Shown here: piece by piece, positions 27,647-37,510 of the stretch | Numbering within the stretch: the first letter of the stretch is position 1 | How the letters are laid out: every line of letters begins with the position of its first letter | Source of the DNA: an uncultured beta proteobacterium | GTDB taxonomy: Bacteria > Pseudomonadota > Gammaproteobacteria > Burkholderiales > Burkholderiaceae_C | Direction: 5' to 3' | Length of the DNA: 64,000 bases | NCBI GenBank assembly: GCA_903886275.1 | Contig: CAISLN010000128.1 | Coordinates: 1 to 64,000 of the forward strand | Position numbers and translations under genes: made by a program | Notes under the pieces: generated by a model | Told to the model about the DNA's origin: nothing | The model's input: only the letters and a program-made list of their open reading frames with translations | Databases searched by the model: none

Positions 27647-29515
27647 ATGGCGCACCAATTTTCCAGAACCCTTGTTGCCTCGGCCCTTATAGCGCTGTCT
27701 GCGTGGGCCTGCGCGCAGGACTTGCCCCCCAGCCCGGGCATTGCCGCAGGCGCGGCAGAGGGTTTTGCGATCCGCATCGAGGCGCCGCCAGACATCACGG
27801 ACCTGCTGGAACGCCATCTGGAGCTGCAGCGCTACAAGGTGCTGGTGGATCTGAGCGATGTCGAAATCCAGAGCCTCTTGCTTGCTGCGCAGCAGGACGC
27901 CCGCGACCTGCTCGCCACGCTGGGCTATTTTTCGCCCGATGTGCGCATCAGCCTGCAGTCGCCTTCCACCCAAGCGCCAGCGCCAGACGGTAGGGCAGGG
28001 CCCGCCAAGCGGGTCTTGGTCGTGGTGCTGGCGGGGCCGCAGGCCCGCGTGTCCGGGGTGAACCTGCAGTTGGACGGCGCTATTGCAGACGACGCCCCAT
28101 CGCAGGAGCAGCGCCAATCGGTGCAAGACCTCTGGAGCCTGGCCCAGGGCGATGCCTTCTCGCAGGAGGCCTGGGACAGTGCCAAGCAGCAGGCGCTCAA
28201 ACAGTTGCTGACACGGCGCTACCCGACGGCCAAGCTGCTGCGCTCGCAGGCCGAGGTGGACCCTGAGACGGCCAGCGTCCGGCTCGACCTGCAGTTCGAT
28301 TCCGGCCCGGCCTACCGCATCGGCAGTCTGGCAGTCGAAGGCAATCAGCGCTACAGCGCCGACCTGGTGCGCCGCTTTGCCCGCCTGCGCGAGGGCGATG
28401 ACTATGCGCTGTCGCAACTGGTGGAGGCGCAACAGCGCATGACCGATAGCGGCTATTTTGATTCGGCCTATCTGAGTCTGGACACCGCCAGCGACCCCGA
28501 GCAGGCCGTGGTGCGGGCCCAGGTCAAGGAGGCCTTGATGCAAAAAATGGTGTTTGGCCTGGGCGCCAGCACCGATAGCGGCGCGCGCCTGAGCACTGAG
28601 CACACCTACAACCAGGTGCCGGGAATAGACTGGCGCGCCGTCAACAAGCTGACCCTGGCGCGCGACACCCAGACCTTCGCCAGCGACTGGACCTCGCAAC
28701 CCGGCGAGAACCAGTGGCGCTGGGCCGCCTCGGCTCTGTTGGAGCGCGAGCGCATAGGCGAAATCGATGTCAGCACCCAGCGCTACCGGGGCGGGCGCTT
28801 TGCCACCGAGGCCAGCCTAGACCAAAGCTATTACCTGCAGTTTGAGCGCACCCAAACCGACTACCGCGAGGTGGACCAGCACAGCGCCAACGAGGCCGTG
28901 AGCGTCAACTACAGCTTTGCCATGCGCCGCTTTGACAGCCTGCCCTTTCCCTCCAGCGGCTGGGGCCTGGGGGGCGAAATCGGCGCCGGTTCGGTGCTGG
29001 GCGACCGCCAGGAACCCTATACCAGGCTGCTGCTGCACACGCTGCTCTACCAAGCGCTGGGCCAGTCGCAGACCAATCTGTTTGCCCGCCAGCATGCCGG
29101 GCGTATCCGCTACCGGGCGCAGGTGGGCGCCGTGGTGATCAACCAGGCCAGCAGCATCCCATTTAACCAATTGTTTTTGACCGGTGGCGACACCACGGTG
29201 CGCGGCTACAAGTTCCAGGAAATCGGTGTCAGCCGTGACGGCATTCTGTCGGCCGACGCCGGCCGTTACCTGGCCAGCGCCAGCATCGAGTGGCAGCGCC
29301 CCGTCGTGCGCAATGGGGTGATGAGCGACTGGGAGAGCGTGGTGTTCGCGGACAGTGGCGCCGTTGCCAACCGGGTCGAGGAGTTCAGCTTCAAGTCCGG
29401 CCTGGGTGTGGGCGCGCGCTGGAGAAGCCCGATTGGCCCGCTGCAAATCGACCTGGCCTATGGCCTGGCCACACAGGCCCTGCGCCTGCATCTGAATGTG
29501 GGGTTTGTATTTTGA
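27647..29515 (+). CDS. tamA: BamA/TamA family outer membrane protein
   Basis: POTRA-like N-terminus, GNQRYSADLVRRFARLREGDDY, GGDTTVRGYKFQEIG, C-term LHLNVGFVF; followed by tamB. Confidence 0.9.
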   Translation: MAHQFSRTLVASALIALSAWACAQDLPPSPGIAAGAAEGFAIRIEAPPDITDLLERHLELQRYKVLVDLSDVEIQSLLLAAQQDARDLLATLGYFSPDVRISLQSPSTQAPAPDGRAGPAKRVLVVVLAGPQARVSGVNLQLDGAIADDAPSQEQRQSVQDLWSLAQGDAFSQEAWDSAKQQALKQLLTRRYPTAKLLRSQAEVDPETASVRLDLQFDSGPAYRIGSLAVEGNQRYSADLVRRFARLREGDDYALSQLVEAQQRMTDSGYFDSAYLSLDTASDPEQAVVRAQVKEALMQKMVFGLGASTDSGARLSTEHTYNQVPGIDWRAVNKLTLARDTQTFASDWTSQPGENQWRWAASALLERERIGEIDVSTQRYRGGRFATEASLDQSYYLQFERTQTDYREVDQHSANEAVSVNYSFAMRRFDSLPFPSSGWGLGGEIGAGSVLGDRQEPYTRLLLHTLLYQALGQSQTNLFARQHAGRIRYRAQVGAVVINQASSIPFNQLFLTGGDTTVRGYKFQEIGVSRDGILSADAGRYLASASIEWQRPVVRNGVMSDWESVVFADSGAVANRVEEFSFKSGLGVGARWRSPIGPLQIDLAYGLATQALRLHLNVGFVF

Positions 29516-32500
29516 TGCGGCGCGTACGCCTGTGTTGGCGTGCGCTGGGTGCGACGCTTAGCCTGGCCTTCTCGTTGCTGGCTGCCTTGCTCGTCACGCT
29601 GCTGCTGGGCCTTTGGCTGTGGGGCCAGTCCGAGGGCTCGCTGCAACAGGCGCTGCAAATCGCTGGCACTTGGCTACCCAGTGGCCAAAGCCTGCAGGCC
29701 AGCGGCGTCACCGGCAGCATCCAGAGTGGCGGCCACATCGCGCGGCTGCAATGGCAGCAGGGCGAGCGCAGGGTGGAGGTGCAGGACCTGGACCTGGCCT
29801 GGGATTGGCGCGGCTTGTTCGATGGAGAGCTGCGCGTGACCCGCCTGCAGGCCCGGCTGCTGCGCGGCGAGGACCATAGCCCCAGCACCCAAAGCCCGAT
29901 TTCTGAGCTGCTGCTGCCGCTGCGTGCCGACATCGCGTTTGCGCTGGACCGGCTGGAGTGGGCCGGCTCGCCGGCTCTGCAGATTGACGGGCTGCGCGGC
30001 CATTACCGCTTTGATGGCAAGAGCCACTTTTTGCAGGATGCCAGTCTGCAGATGGCGGCGGGCAGCTACAGCGGCCAGGGCCAGTTGCAGGCCATTGCAC
30101 CCATGGCCCTGTCGCTCACCGTTCAGGGCCAGGTGCAAACCCCGCCTGCGCTGCAGCAGTTGCCCCTCTCACTGGTGGCACAGGCCAGCGGCACGCTGCG
30201 GGGTCCGCATGCACTGGTGGAGCTGTCGCTAACGCTGCAGCCCAAGGGCCGGGACCAGCCGCTGGCGTCCATGCAGGCCAGCCTGCAGGCAAGCATCCAT
30301 CCCGGGCAGGCGCAGCCGATTGCCAGTGCCCAGGCCCAATGGAGCGCCCTCGATCTGGCCAGCCTGTGGCCGCAGGCGCCGCAGACCCTGCTTTCTGGAC
30401 AGGCCAAGGTGTTGCCCGATGCGGGCGGCTGGAGCGCCAACATCCAATTGCAAAACGCCATGGCCGGCACCTTGGATAAGCAACGTCTGCCACTGCGCAG
30501 CGCCCAGGCCGGCCTGCTGTACCGCGATGGCCAGTGGCAGTTGCAGGCGCTGCAGGCGGCCTTGGGCGGTGGCAGCTTGCAGGCAAAAGGCAACTACAGC
30601 GCAAGCCCCGCGCAATGGTCGGCAAGCGCCAGCCTGCTGGGCATAGAGCCGGCACAGCTTGATTCCCGATGGAAATTTCCGGCGTTGCGCGGCAAGTGGC
30701 AGGCGCAGCAGACGGCCCAGGGCATTGCCTTTGAGGGCCAGCTCCAGGCGGCGCTCAAGGGCAGTGGCGCACAGGACACAAGCCTGCTTGCCAAGGGCCA
30801 GTGGCAGGCGCCACTGCTGCAGATCGACCGTCTGGAACTACAAACGCCACAGGCCCAGCTCAGCGGCAGTCTGCTGTTGGACACACAAAGCCGCGCCACC
30901 ACCGCCCGCCTGCAGGCCAAGCTGCCGGGTGCCCAGGCCACGCTGGAGGGCAGCGCCGCAGCGTCCACCGGGCAGGGCAGCAGCGCCTTGCATGTGAGCG
31001 ATGCCCATGCCCTGCTGCAATGGCTGGCAAGCCTGCCCGGTATGACACCAGCCCTGGCCTCCATCGACCTGGCCGGTGCGGCCGAGCTGACGGCGCAGTG
31101 GCAAGGAGGCTGGCAGCGTGGGGGCGAGCAATTGCAGGTGCAGGCCCGTTTGCAAAGCCAGCGCCTGGAGCTGCAAGCCGGCCAGTCCTTGCAAGACCTG
31201 CAACTCGACTTGGCGGGCACCCTGCGCGAGCTGAGCGCGCAACTGCGTGGCAAGGCGCAACTGGGTGCCACGCAGTGGGCACTGCAGGCACAAGCCCATG
31301 GCGCTCAGCCCAGCGACGGCCAATGGCAGGGTCGGCTGGAGCGTCTGCAGCTCAGTGCCAGCAGCGCGCAACACAGCCAGCCCTGGAGCCTGCAGCTGCA
31401 GCAGCCGGTGGCACTGGACTGGCGCAGCGGCGCGCTGGCCCGGTCCTTTGCCATGGCAGAAGGCAGCCTGCGCTTAAGCGGCCCTGGCACCGGCACAGCG
31501 CAGATCCAATGGCAGCCCTTGCAGTGGGCACAGCAAGGTGCGGGGGGCAGCACCCGTTGGAGCAGCAAGGGCCAGCTGCAGGGCCTTCCTCTGGTCTGGC
31601 TGGAGCTGCTGGGACAGACCCAGCTGGCCAACCTGGGCCTGCGCGGCGACCTGCTGTTTGGCGGCCAGTGGGACGCCGCCAGCGAGGGGAGCGGTCTGCG
31701 CCTGCGCGCCAATCTGCAGCGCAGCAGCGGCGACCTGCACCTGTTGGGTGCCGAGCAGGGCAGCGCCACCTTGGCGGCCGGCCTGCGCGACGCCCATGTG
31801 AACCTGGAGGTGGACCGGGATGCGCTGCGCGCCAGCCTGGTCTGGGCCAGTGAATCGGCTGGTCACGCCGAGGCCGATTTCAGCACCCGCCTGCAAAACC
31901 TGAACGGCAGCATCGCTTGGGCGCTGGACGCGCCACTGCAGGCCAGGCTGCATGCCAGTTTGCCGCGCGTCGGTGTCTGGTCGCTGGTGGCGCCGGTGGG
32001 CTGGCGCATACAGGGCACGCTGGAGGCCGATGCCACCCTGTCGGGCACACGCAGCAAGCCCGACTGGACGGGCAGCCTGGCGGCGCGCGACATGGCGGTG
32101 CGCTCGGTGGTGGACGGCATCGACTTCAGCCAGGGCGTGATGCGCCTGCAGGTCAAGGGCCAGCACCTGGACATTGCCGAGCTGACGCTGCAGGGCGCAG
32201 GGGGTTCAGCCGGCGGGCAGCTGCAGCTCAGCGGCGCGGCCGACTGGCTGCCCGCAGCTCCAGGCAGCAGCAGGCTGCGCATGGCGCTGCAGGCCAAGGC
32301 CAAGTCCTTCAGGGTGACGGCCAGGGCGGACCAACGCCTGGTGGTGTCGGGCGACCTGAGCGCCCAACTGGTGGACGCCAAACTGCTGCTGCGCGGTGCT
32401 CTGGTGGCCGACCAGGCCCTGATTGTGCTGCCCGAAGATACCGCCCCCAAGCTGGGTGCCGATGTGGTGGTCAAGCGGCCCGCTGCGAACAAGGCGGCAG

Positions 32501-33270
32501 TATCTGCGCCGCCCGCAGCGTCACCGCTGCTGGCGCAGACCGTGGTGCCCGACATCCGCATCACGCTGGACCCGGGCAGCAACTTCCAGCTGCAGGGCCA
32601 CGGCATACAGACGCGCCTGGCCGGACTGCTGACTCTGAAGGCCCAGGGGCTCCATGCCACACCCCGCCTCAGCGGCGAACTGCACACCGTCAACGGCAGC
32701 TACCGCGCCTACGGCCAGCGCCTCCAGATCGAGGAAGGCAGGCTTCAATTTGGCGGTGCCTACGACAACCCGGCACTCGACATCCTGGCGCTGCGCCCGA
32801 ATCTGCAACAGCGAGTCGGCGTGCAGGTCAGCGGCACGGCCCAGCTGCCGGTGGTGCGCCTGTATTCCGAGCCGGACCTGCCGGACGCCGACAAGCTGTC
32901 CTGGCTGGTGCTGGGCCGGGCCAGCAGCAGTGGCGGCGCCGAGACCGCCCTGCTGCAGCAGGCCGCGCTGGCCCTGCTGGCGGGCAAGGGCAAGACCCCC
33001 ATCACCGGGCTGGTGAATGCCTTTGGTCTGGATGAGGTGAGCGTGGGCCAGACCGCCACCACCAACCAAGACGGCACATCCGGCAGCGAGGCCACGCTCA
33101 AACTGGGCAAGCGCATCTCACGCGATTTTTATGTGGCCTTTGAGCGCAGCCTGGCCGGAACCATGGGCACGTTTTATGTCTTCTACGACCTGTCGCGCCG
33201 CCTGACGCTGCGCGCCGAGTCGGGTGCCCAAAGCGCGGTGGACCTGATCTTTACCACCCGCTTTGATTGA
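29515..33270 (+). CDS. tamB: Translocation and assembly module TamB
   Basis: ~1251 aa; N-terminal TM; C-term LSGELHTVNGSYRAYGQRLQIEEGRLQFGG...SWLVLGR...GKRISRDFYVAFERSL. Confidence 0.9.
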   Translation: MRRVRLCWRALGATLSLAFSLLAALLVTLLLGLWLWGQSEGSLQQALQIAGTWLPSGQSLQASGVTGSIQSGGHIARLQWQQGERRVEVQDLDLAWDWRGLFDGELRVTRLQARLLRGEDHSPSTQSPISELLLPLRADIAFALDRLEWAGSPALQIDGLRGHYRFDGKSHFLQDASLQMAAGSYSGQGQLQAIAPMALSLTVQGQVQTPPALQQLPLSLVAQASGTLRGPHALVELSLTLQPKGRDQPLASMQASLQASIHPGQAQPIASAQAQWSALDLASLWPQAPQTLLSGQAKVLPDAGGWSANIQLQNAMAGTLDKQRLPLRSAQAGLLYRDGQWQLQALQAALGGGSLQAKGNYSASPAQWSASASLLGIEPAQLDSRWKFPALRGKWQAQQTAQGIAFEGQLQAALKGSGAQDTSLLAKGQWQAPLLQIDRLELQTPQAQLSGSLLLDTQSRATTARLQAKLPGAQATLEGSAAASTGQGSSALHVSDAHALLQWLASLPGMTPALASIDLAGAAELTAQWQGGWQRGGEQLQVQARLQSQRLELQAGQSLQDLQLDLAGTLRELSAQLRGKAQLGATQWALQAQAHGAQPSDGQWQGRLERLQLSASSAQHSQPWSLQLQQPVALDWRSGALARSFAMAEGSLRLSGPGTGTAQIQWQPLQWAQQGAGGSTRWSSKGQLQGLPLVWLELLGQTQLANLGLRGDLLFGGQWDAASEGSGLRLRANLQRSSGDLHLLGAEQGSATLAAGLRDAHVNLEVDRDALRASLVWASESAGHAEADFSTRLQNLNGSIAWALDAPLQARLHASLPRVGVWSLVAPVGWRIQGTLEADATLSGTRSKPDWTGSLAARDMAVRSVVDGIDFSQGVMRLQVKGQHLDIAELTLQGAGGSAGGQLQLSGAADWLPAAPGSSRLRMALQAKAKSFRVTARADQRLVVSGDLSAQLVDAKLLLRGALVADQALIVLPEDTAPKLGADVVVKRPAANKAAVSAPPAASPLLAQTVVPDIRITLDPGSNFQLQGHGIQTRLAGLLTLKAQGLHATPRLSGELHTVNGSYRAYGQRLQIEEGRLQFGGAYDNPALDILALRPNLQQRVGVQVSGTAQLPVVRLYSEPDLPDADKLSWLVLGRASSSGGAETALLQQAALALLAGKGKTPITGLVNAFGLDEVSVGQTATTNQDGTSGSEATLKLGKRISRDFYVAFERSLAGTMGTFYVFYDLSRRLTLRAESGAQSAVDLIFTTRFD

Positions 33271-33373
33271 CGGTTTGCAGCACCGCTTTTTCCGCCTCAG
33301 TGGAGGGTTGTCCGCAGCTTCTTGCAACATGGGCGAGAATGCGGCCCATCCCTTTCTTAGCAGCACTTTTTGT

Positions 33374-33886
33374 ATGTTCACCTTTCTCCTGGAAAATTTT
33401 GATTACGCGCCGCGCCGTGTGATGGGCCTGTTGGCCCTGGTCTGCGCCGGCATGCTGGGCTTTGGTATGTACCTGCAGCATGCGCTGGGCCTGGAGCCCT
33501 GCCCGATGTGCGTCGTGCAGCGCTATGCCGATTTTCTGGTGCTGTTCTTTGCCATCGTGGTGGCCGCTACTTCCAAGCGGGTGTTGCAGTGGGGCGCCGC
33601 TGGCTTGCTGCTGGCCTCTGCCGGCTTTGGTGCCTTTGTGGCGGCGCGCCAGAGCTGGTTGCAGTGGTACCCGCCCGAGGTGGTGTCCTGCGGGCGCGAC
33701 TTCTACGGCATGATCGAAAATTTCCCGCTGCAGCGCGCCCTGCCCATGATCTTCAAGGGCAGTGGCGACTGCGCCAAGGTGGACTGGACCTTTTTGGGCG
33801 GCTCGATTGCCAACTGGTCCTTTGTCTGGTTCTGCTTTGCAGCCATCGTGGCACTGACGCTGCTGGTGCGCCAGGCGCGGCGGTAA
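33374..33886 (+). CDS. dsbB: Disulfide bond formation protein DsbB
   Basis: YLQHALGLEPCPMCVVQRYADF; four TM segments. Confidence 0.9.
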   Translation: MFTFLLENFDYAPRRVMGLLALVCAGMLGFGMYLQHALGLEPCPMCVVQRYADFLVLFFAIVVAATSKRVLQWGAAGLLLASAGFGAFVAARQSWLQWYPPEVVSCGRDFYGMIENFPLQRALPMIFKGSGDCAKVDWTFLGGSIANWSFVWFCFAAIVALTLLVRQARR

Positions 33887-35233
33887 TCAGAGCTTTTTGA
33901 CCAGCACCTGGCTTTTGCGGTCCCAGTTGTATTTGCGCTTGCGCGCCTCGGGCAGCCAGTCCGGGTCCACCTGCACAAAGCCGCGCTTGATGAACCAGTG
34001 CATGGTGCGGGTGGTGAGCACAAAAATACTGTCCAGGCCCGAGGCCTTGGCGCGCTGCTCCACGCGTTTCAAGACCCTTTCGCCGTCTCCCTGTCCCTGC
34101 ACATCGGGCGACACGGTGAGCGCGGCCATCTCGGCGGTACGGGCCTCAGGGTAGGGGTAGAGCGCGGCGCAGGCGAAGATCACGCCGTCGTGCTCCAAGA
34201 TGGTGTAATTGCCAACATCGCGTTCGATCTCGGTGCGGCTGCGCTTGACCAGGGTGCCGTCCTTCTCAAAGGGCTCAATCAGTTGCAGGATGCCGCCCAC
34301 GTCGTCGGGCGAGGCCTCGCGCAGTTCTTCGAGCTTTTCGTCCACCACCATGGTGCCTATGCCGTCGTGCACATAAACCTCCAGCAGGATGGCGCCATCG
34401 ACCGCGTAGGGAATGATGTGGCTGCGCTCCACGCCGTTCTTGCAGGCCTTGACGCAATGCTGCAGGTAAAAGGCCACATCGCTGGGCTGGTTGGCGGCGG
34501 GCAGGTCTTTGAGCAGGCGCTCGGCAGCGGCCAGGGGCAGCTCGGTGTCTATGGGGTTGTCTTCGCCCAAGGGTTCTTGCGGGTTCATGCGGATGCCGGG
34601 CACCTCGGTCAGAAAAATCAGCTTGTCGGCCTGCAGGGCCATGGCCACCGAGGTGGCGACCTCTTCCATGGCCAGGTTGAAGGCCTCACCGGTGGGCGAA
34701 AAGCCAAAGGGCGAGAGCAGCACCATGGCGCCCATCTCCAGCGTCTTGGTGATGCCCACGCTGTCCACCTTGCGCACCACACCGCTGTGCTGAAAGTCCA
34801 CCCCGTCCACAATGCCCACGGGGCGCGCGGTGATGAAGTTGCCCGATATCACGCGCACGGTGGAGTCGGCCATGGGCGTGTTGGGCAGGCCCTGGCTAAA
34901 GGCGGCCTCGATCTCGTAGCGCAGTTGCCCCGCGGCCTCCTGTGCGCAGTCCAGCGCCACCTCGTCGGTGATGCGAATGCCATGCGAATACCTGGGCGCA
35001 TGGCCCTTGGCCTGGAGCTGCTCGGCCACCTGGGGCCTAAAGCCGTGCACCAGCACAATCTTCACGCCCATGCTCTGGATCATGGCCAGGTCCTGCGCCA
35101 GGCTTTGCAGCTTGCCCGCGGCAATGGCTTCCCCGGCAATGCCCACCACAAAGGTCTGGTTGCGAAACTTGTGGATGTAGGGTGCCACCGAGCGGAACCA
35201 GGGCACAAAGGTGAAGTTGAAGACTGAGGACAT
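33887..35233 (-). CDS. argA: Amino-acid N-acetyltransferase (ArgA, AAK+GNAT fusion)
   Basis: FRSVAPYIHKFRNQTFVVGIAGEAI; C-terminal GNAT AALTVSPDVQGQGDGERVLKRVEQRA. Confidence 0.92.
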   Translation of the reverse strand: MSSVFNFTFVPWFRSVAPYIHKFRNQTFVVGIAGEAIAAGKLQSLAQDLAMIQSMGVKIVLVHGFRPQVAEQLQAKGHAPRYSHGIRITDEVALDCAQEAAGQLRYEIEAAFSQGLPNTPMADSTVRVISGNFITARPVGIVDGVDFQHSGVVRKVDSVGITKTLEMGAMVLLSPFGFSPTGEAFNLAMEEVATSVAMALQADKLIFLTEVPGIRMNPQEPLGEDNPIDTELPLAAAERLLKDLPAANQPSDVAFYLQHCVKACKNGVERSHIIPYAVDGAILLEVYVHDGIGTMVVDEKLEELREASPDDVGGILQLIEPFEKDGTLVKRSRTEIERDVGNYTILEHDGVIFACAALYPYPEARTAEMAALTVSPDVQGQGDGERVLKRVEQRAKASGLDSIFVLTTRTMHWFIKRGFVQVDPDWLPEARKRKYNWDRKSQVLVKKL

Positions 35234-35306
35234 GGAGTAGTGTGGGTGCGGCTGGAAAAATGCAGGCTCTAAATGTAGCGGATGCGCCCTGTTGCTGTTG
35301 CGCCGG

Positions 35307-36305
35307 TCAATCGGGGTTGCGGCACAGGCCCACGCTGGCGTCACCGCGCTGCCAGCAGGGGCTGGGCGTGGCTGCGTCGGGCGTGGGAATGCCTTCCATG
35401 TCGAGGCGGGCCACGCGGGTATCGAAGGCGCGCACACCGCCGGCATCGAGCTGCAGGCGCAGCACCCAGCCGATGCGCTGATTGTTGTTGTCGGTTTCCT
35501 TCATCACAAAGTTGCCCACGCTGTAGACGATGGGTTTGCCAAGGTACTGCTCCATGTCCTGCGTCACATGGGGGTGGCCGCCTATGACGGCATCGGCTCC
35601 GGCCTCCACCATGAGGCGCGCCAACTGGTGCTGGCGTGCGTTGGCCACAGGCTCGTTTTCCCAACCCCAATGCATGATGGGAATCACCAGATCGGCGTGG
35701 TGCACGCTGCGCGCGGCGCGGATGTCGGCCACCACCTGCTCGTCCTCGCTCCAGGCGCTGCCGGGTGCGTCGGAGTCGGCCTCAAAGCTGCGCGGCATGA
35801 ATTCGTTGTAGCTCAGCAGGGCAATGCGCAGGCCGCGGCGCTCCAGGAGGAGCGGTCTATGCGCCTCTGCCAAGTTGTGGCCACCTCCAAAATAGCCCAG
35901 GCCGGCGGTTTTCAGCAGGCCCAGCATTTCGCCGAAGGCCGCGCGGCCAAAGTCGCCCGAGTGGTTATTGGCCAGGGCCAGGGCGTCAAAGTGGCGCTTG
36001 AGTATGGGCAGGGTGCGCGGGTGGGCGCGAAAGGTGAAGTTCTTGTCCCCGGCCGAACCGGTGGTGGCCACCACGCATTCCAGGTTGGCCAGACGGATGT
36101 CGGCCTTTTGGAACAGGTCGCCAAAGGCCGCGAACGGATCTTGACCCTGCTCGATCAGGGCACCGGCCGTGTCGTCGAGCACGATGTCGCCAGCAAATAC
36201 CAGGGTGACGGGTGGCTTTTGCGCCCAGGCAGCGGCGCCGCTGAGCAGTGCAGCGGCCAAGGCAAATGTTTTTGCGAAGGCCATGGCGTGCAGTGCGTGC
36301 TTCAT
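35307..36305 (-). CDS. CapA family protein
   Basis: VTLVFAGDIVLDDTAG; LANNHSGDFGRAAF; MHWGWENEP; AVIGGHPHV. Confidence 0.88.
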   Translation of the reverse strand: MKHALHAMAFAKTFALAAALLSGAAAWAQKPPVTLVFAGDIVLDDTAGALIEQGQDPFAAFGDLFQKADIRLANLECVVATTGSAGDKNFTFRAHPRTLPILKRHFDALALANNHSGDFGRAAFGEMLGLLKTAGLGYFGGGHNLAEAHRPLLLERRGLRIALLSYNEFMPRSFEADSDAPGSAWSEDEQVVADIRAARSVHHADLVIPIMHWGWENEPVANARQHQLARLMVEAGADAVIGGHPHVTQDMEQYLGKPIVYSVGNFVMKETDNNNQRIGWVLRLQLDAGGVRAFDTRVARLDMEGIPTPDAATPSPCWQRGDASVGLCRNPD

Positions 36306-36733
36306 GGTGCGAGCTCCTTCAGGGTGCATTGGTATTGCAGCTCGCGCTCTTGCGGGCCGGCGTAGACAAACTGCTTTCCGGTCAGTGTGGTGCCGCGCAC
36401 AAAGGGCGGCAGATACGTGGCCTGTTGCACCAGCACCGGTTGGCTCCGGGTGTTGACATAGGCATAGAGCTTGATGCTGTCTACCTGCGTTGCATGGCCC
36501 AGCATGACGGCCTTGAAGTGAAACCGCCCGCCCACGTCCACCGACTGCACCGGGTAAGGGTCTGCCACCGGTGTGGTTTGCAAGGTCTGGGTGCTGCCGG
36601 CATAGGTCATCTCACAGTGCAGCAAAGGGGTGGCGTACAGCGTGGGGGTGATCACCAGGGTGAGCAGGCCGTAGAGCCACAGGTTTTGGCGGCGTGCGCA
36701 ATCAATGCGTTGGATGTGGGGCATTGCGGGCAT
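36302..36733 (-). CDS. Hypothetical secreted/membrane protein
   Basis: LYGLLTLVITPTLYATPLLHCEMTYAG; 4-nt overlap with CapA gene. Confidence 0.7.
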   Translation of the reverse strand: MPAMPHIQRIDCARRQNLWLYGLLTLVITPTLYATPLLHCEMTYAGSTQTLQTTPVADPYPVQSVDVGGRFHFKAVMLGHATQVDSIKLYAYVNTRSQPVLVQQATYLPPFVRGTTLTGKQFVYAGPQERELQYQCTLKELAP

Positions 36734-36773
36734 AGCTTGGGTGATGGGGATGAAACGCGAGGCAACAATGCCG

Positions 36774-37208
36774 TCAAGGCTTGAGCAGCACAAGCTGCTT
36801 CGCGGGCAAAAGTCGCACAAAATCCCGGTCAAAGGTCGCTAGCGTCTCCTGGCGCTGCAGCACGCTCGCAGCAATCCAGGCGTCCGGTATTTCGTTGTCT
36901 CTCAAGTCCAACTCCAGGCAAAGTTTTTTCAATGGGGCCCATTCATCTTGCATCGCCAGCAGGGCAACGCCGGGGCGTTGCAGCAGTGCATCCACATAGG
37001 CAATGGCGCTGGCCATGGGGGTGGGTTCAACGAACACCTTGCGGTGAGTGACCAGGCGCAAATAACTGGCCACCACCGTGCCCAGCAGTCCCAAGGGTAC
37101 GCCGGTGCGTGCGCCCTCCATGGCCGAGAGCAACCACGCATGCGCTGCTGCATGGTGCGGATGGTCGGCACGTGAGGCGGCCACCAGCACGTTGACGTCG
37201 GGCGTCAC
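36774..37208 (-). CDS. Type II toxin VapC-like PIN ribonuclease
   Basis: MTPDVNVLVAASRADHPHHAAAHAWL; DNEIPDAWIAASVL; ATFDRDF. Confidence 0.87.
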   Translation of the reverse strand: MTPDVNVLVAASRADHPHHAAAHAWLLSAMEGARTGVPLGLLGTVVASYLRLVTHRKVFVEPTPMASAIAYVDALLQRPGVALLAMQDEWAPLKKLCLELDLRDNEIPDAWIAASVLQRQETLATFDRDFVRLLPAKQLVLLKP

Positions 37209-37465
37209 ACGCTGCCCTTGTCGTCTAGGTCGTCGGCCGCTTGCAGCATGGATTTGTTGCTGCCGGGGTCTATGCCGGGTTGCAAGCCGGCGCCGCCCTT
37301 GAAGACGGGGAGTTCCGGCAGGACCGAGCTGCCCGTGCTGTCTACCTTGGCGTATTGCGCCAGAAACTCACGCACCTTGGCGCTGACGGAAGTGCCTTCT
37401 TCGATGGCGCGGATGCGCGCCTTTCGGACGATGGCATCGTCCAATGAGATGGTCAGATTGGTCAT
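37205..37465 (-). CDS. VapB-like antitoxin
   Basis: MTNLTISLDDAIVRKARIRAIEEGTSVSAKVREFLAQYA; overlaps vapC start. Confidence 0.83.
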   Translation of the reverse strand: MTNLTISLDDAIVRKARIRAIEEGTSVSAKVREFLAQYAKVDSTGSSVLPELPVFKGGAGLQPGIDPGSNKSMLQAADDLDDKGSV

Positions 37466-37510
37466 CTTTTGCTCCACGAAAACACGTGAACAAGTGTAGC
37501 ACGTGAAAGC

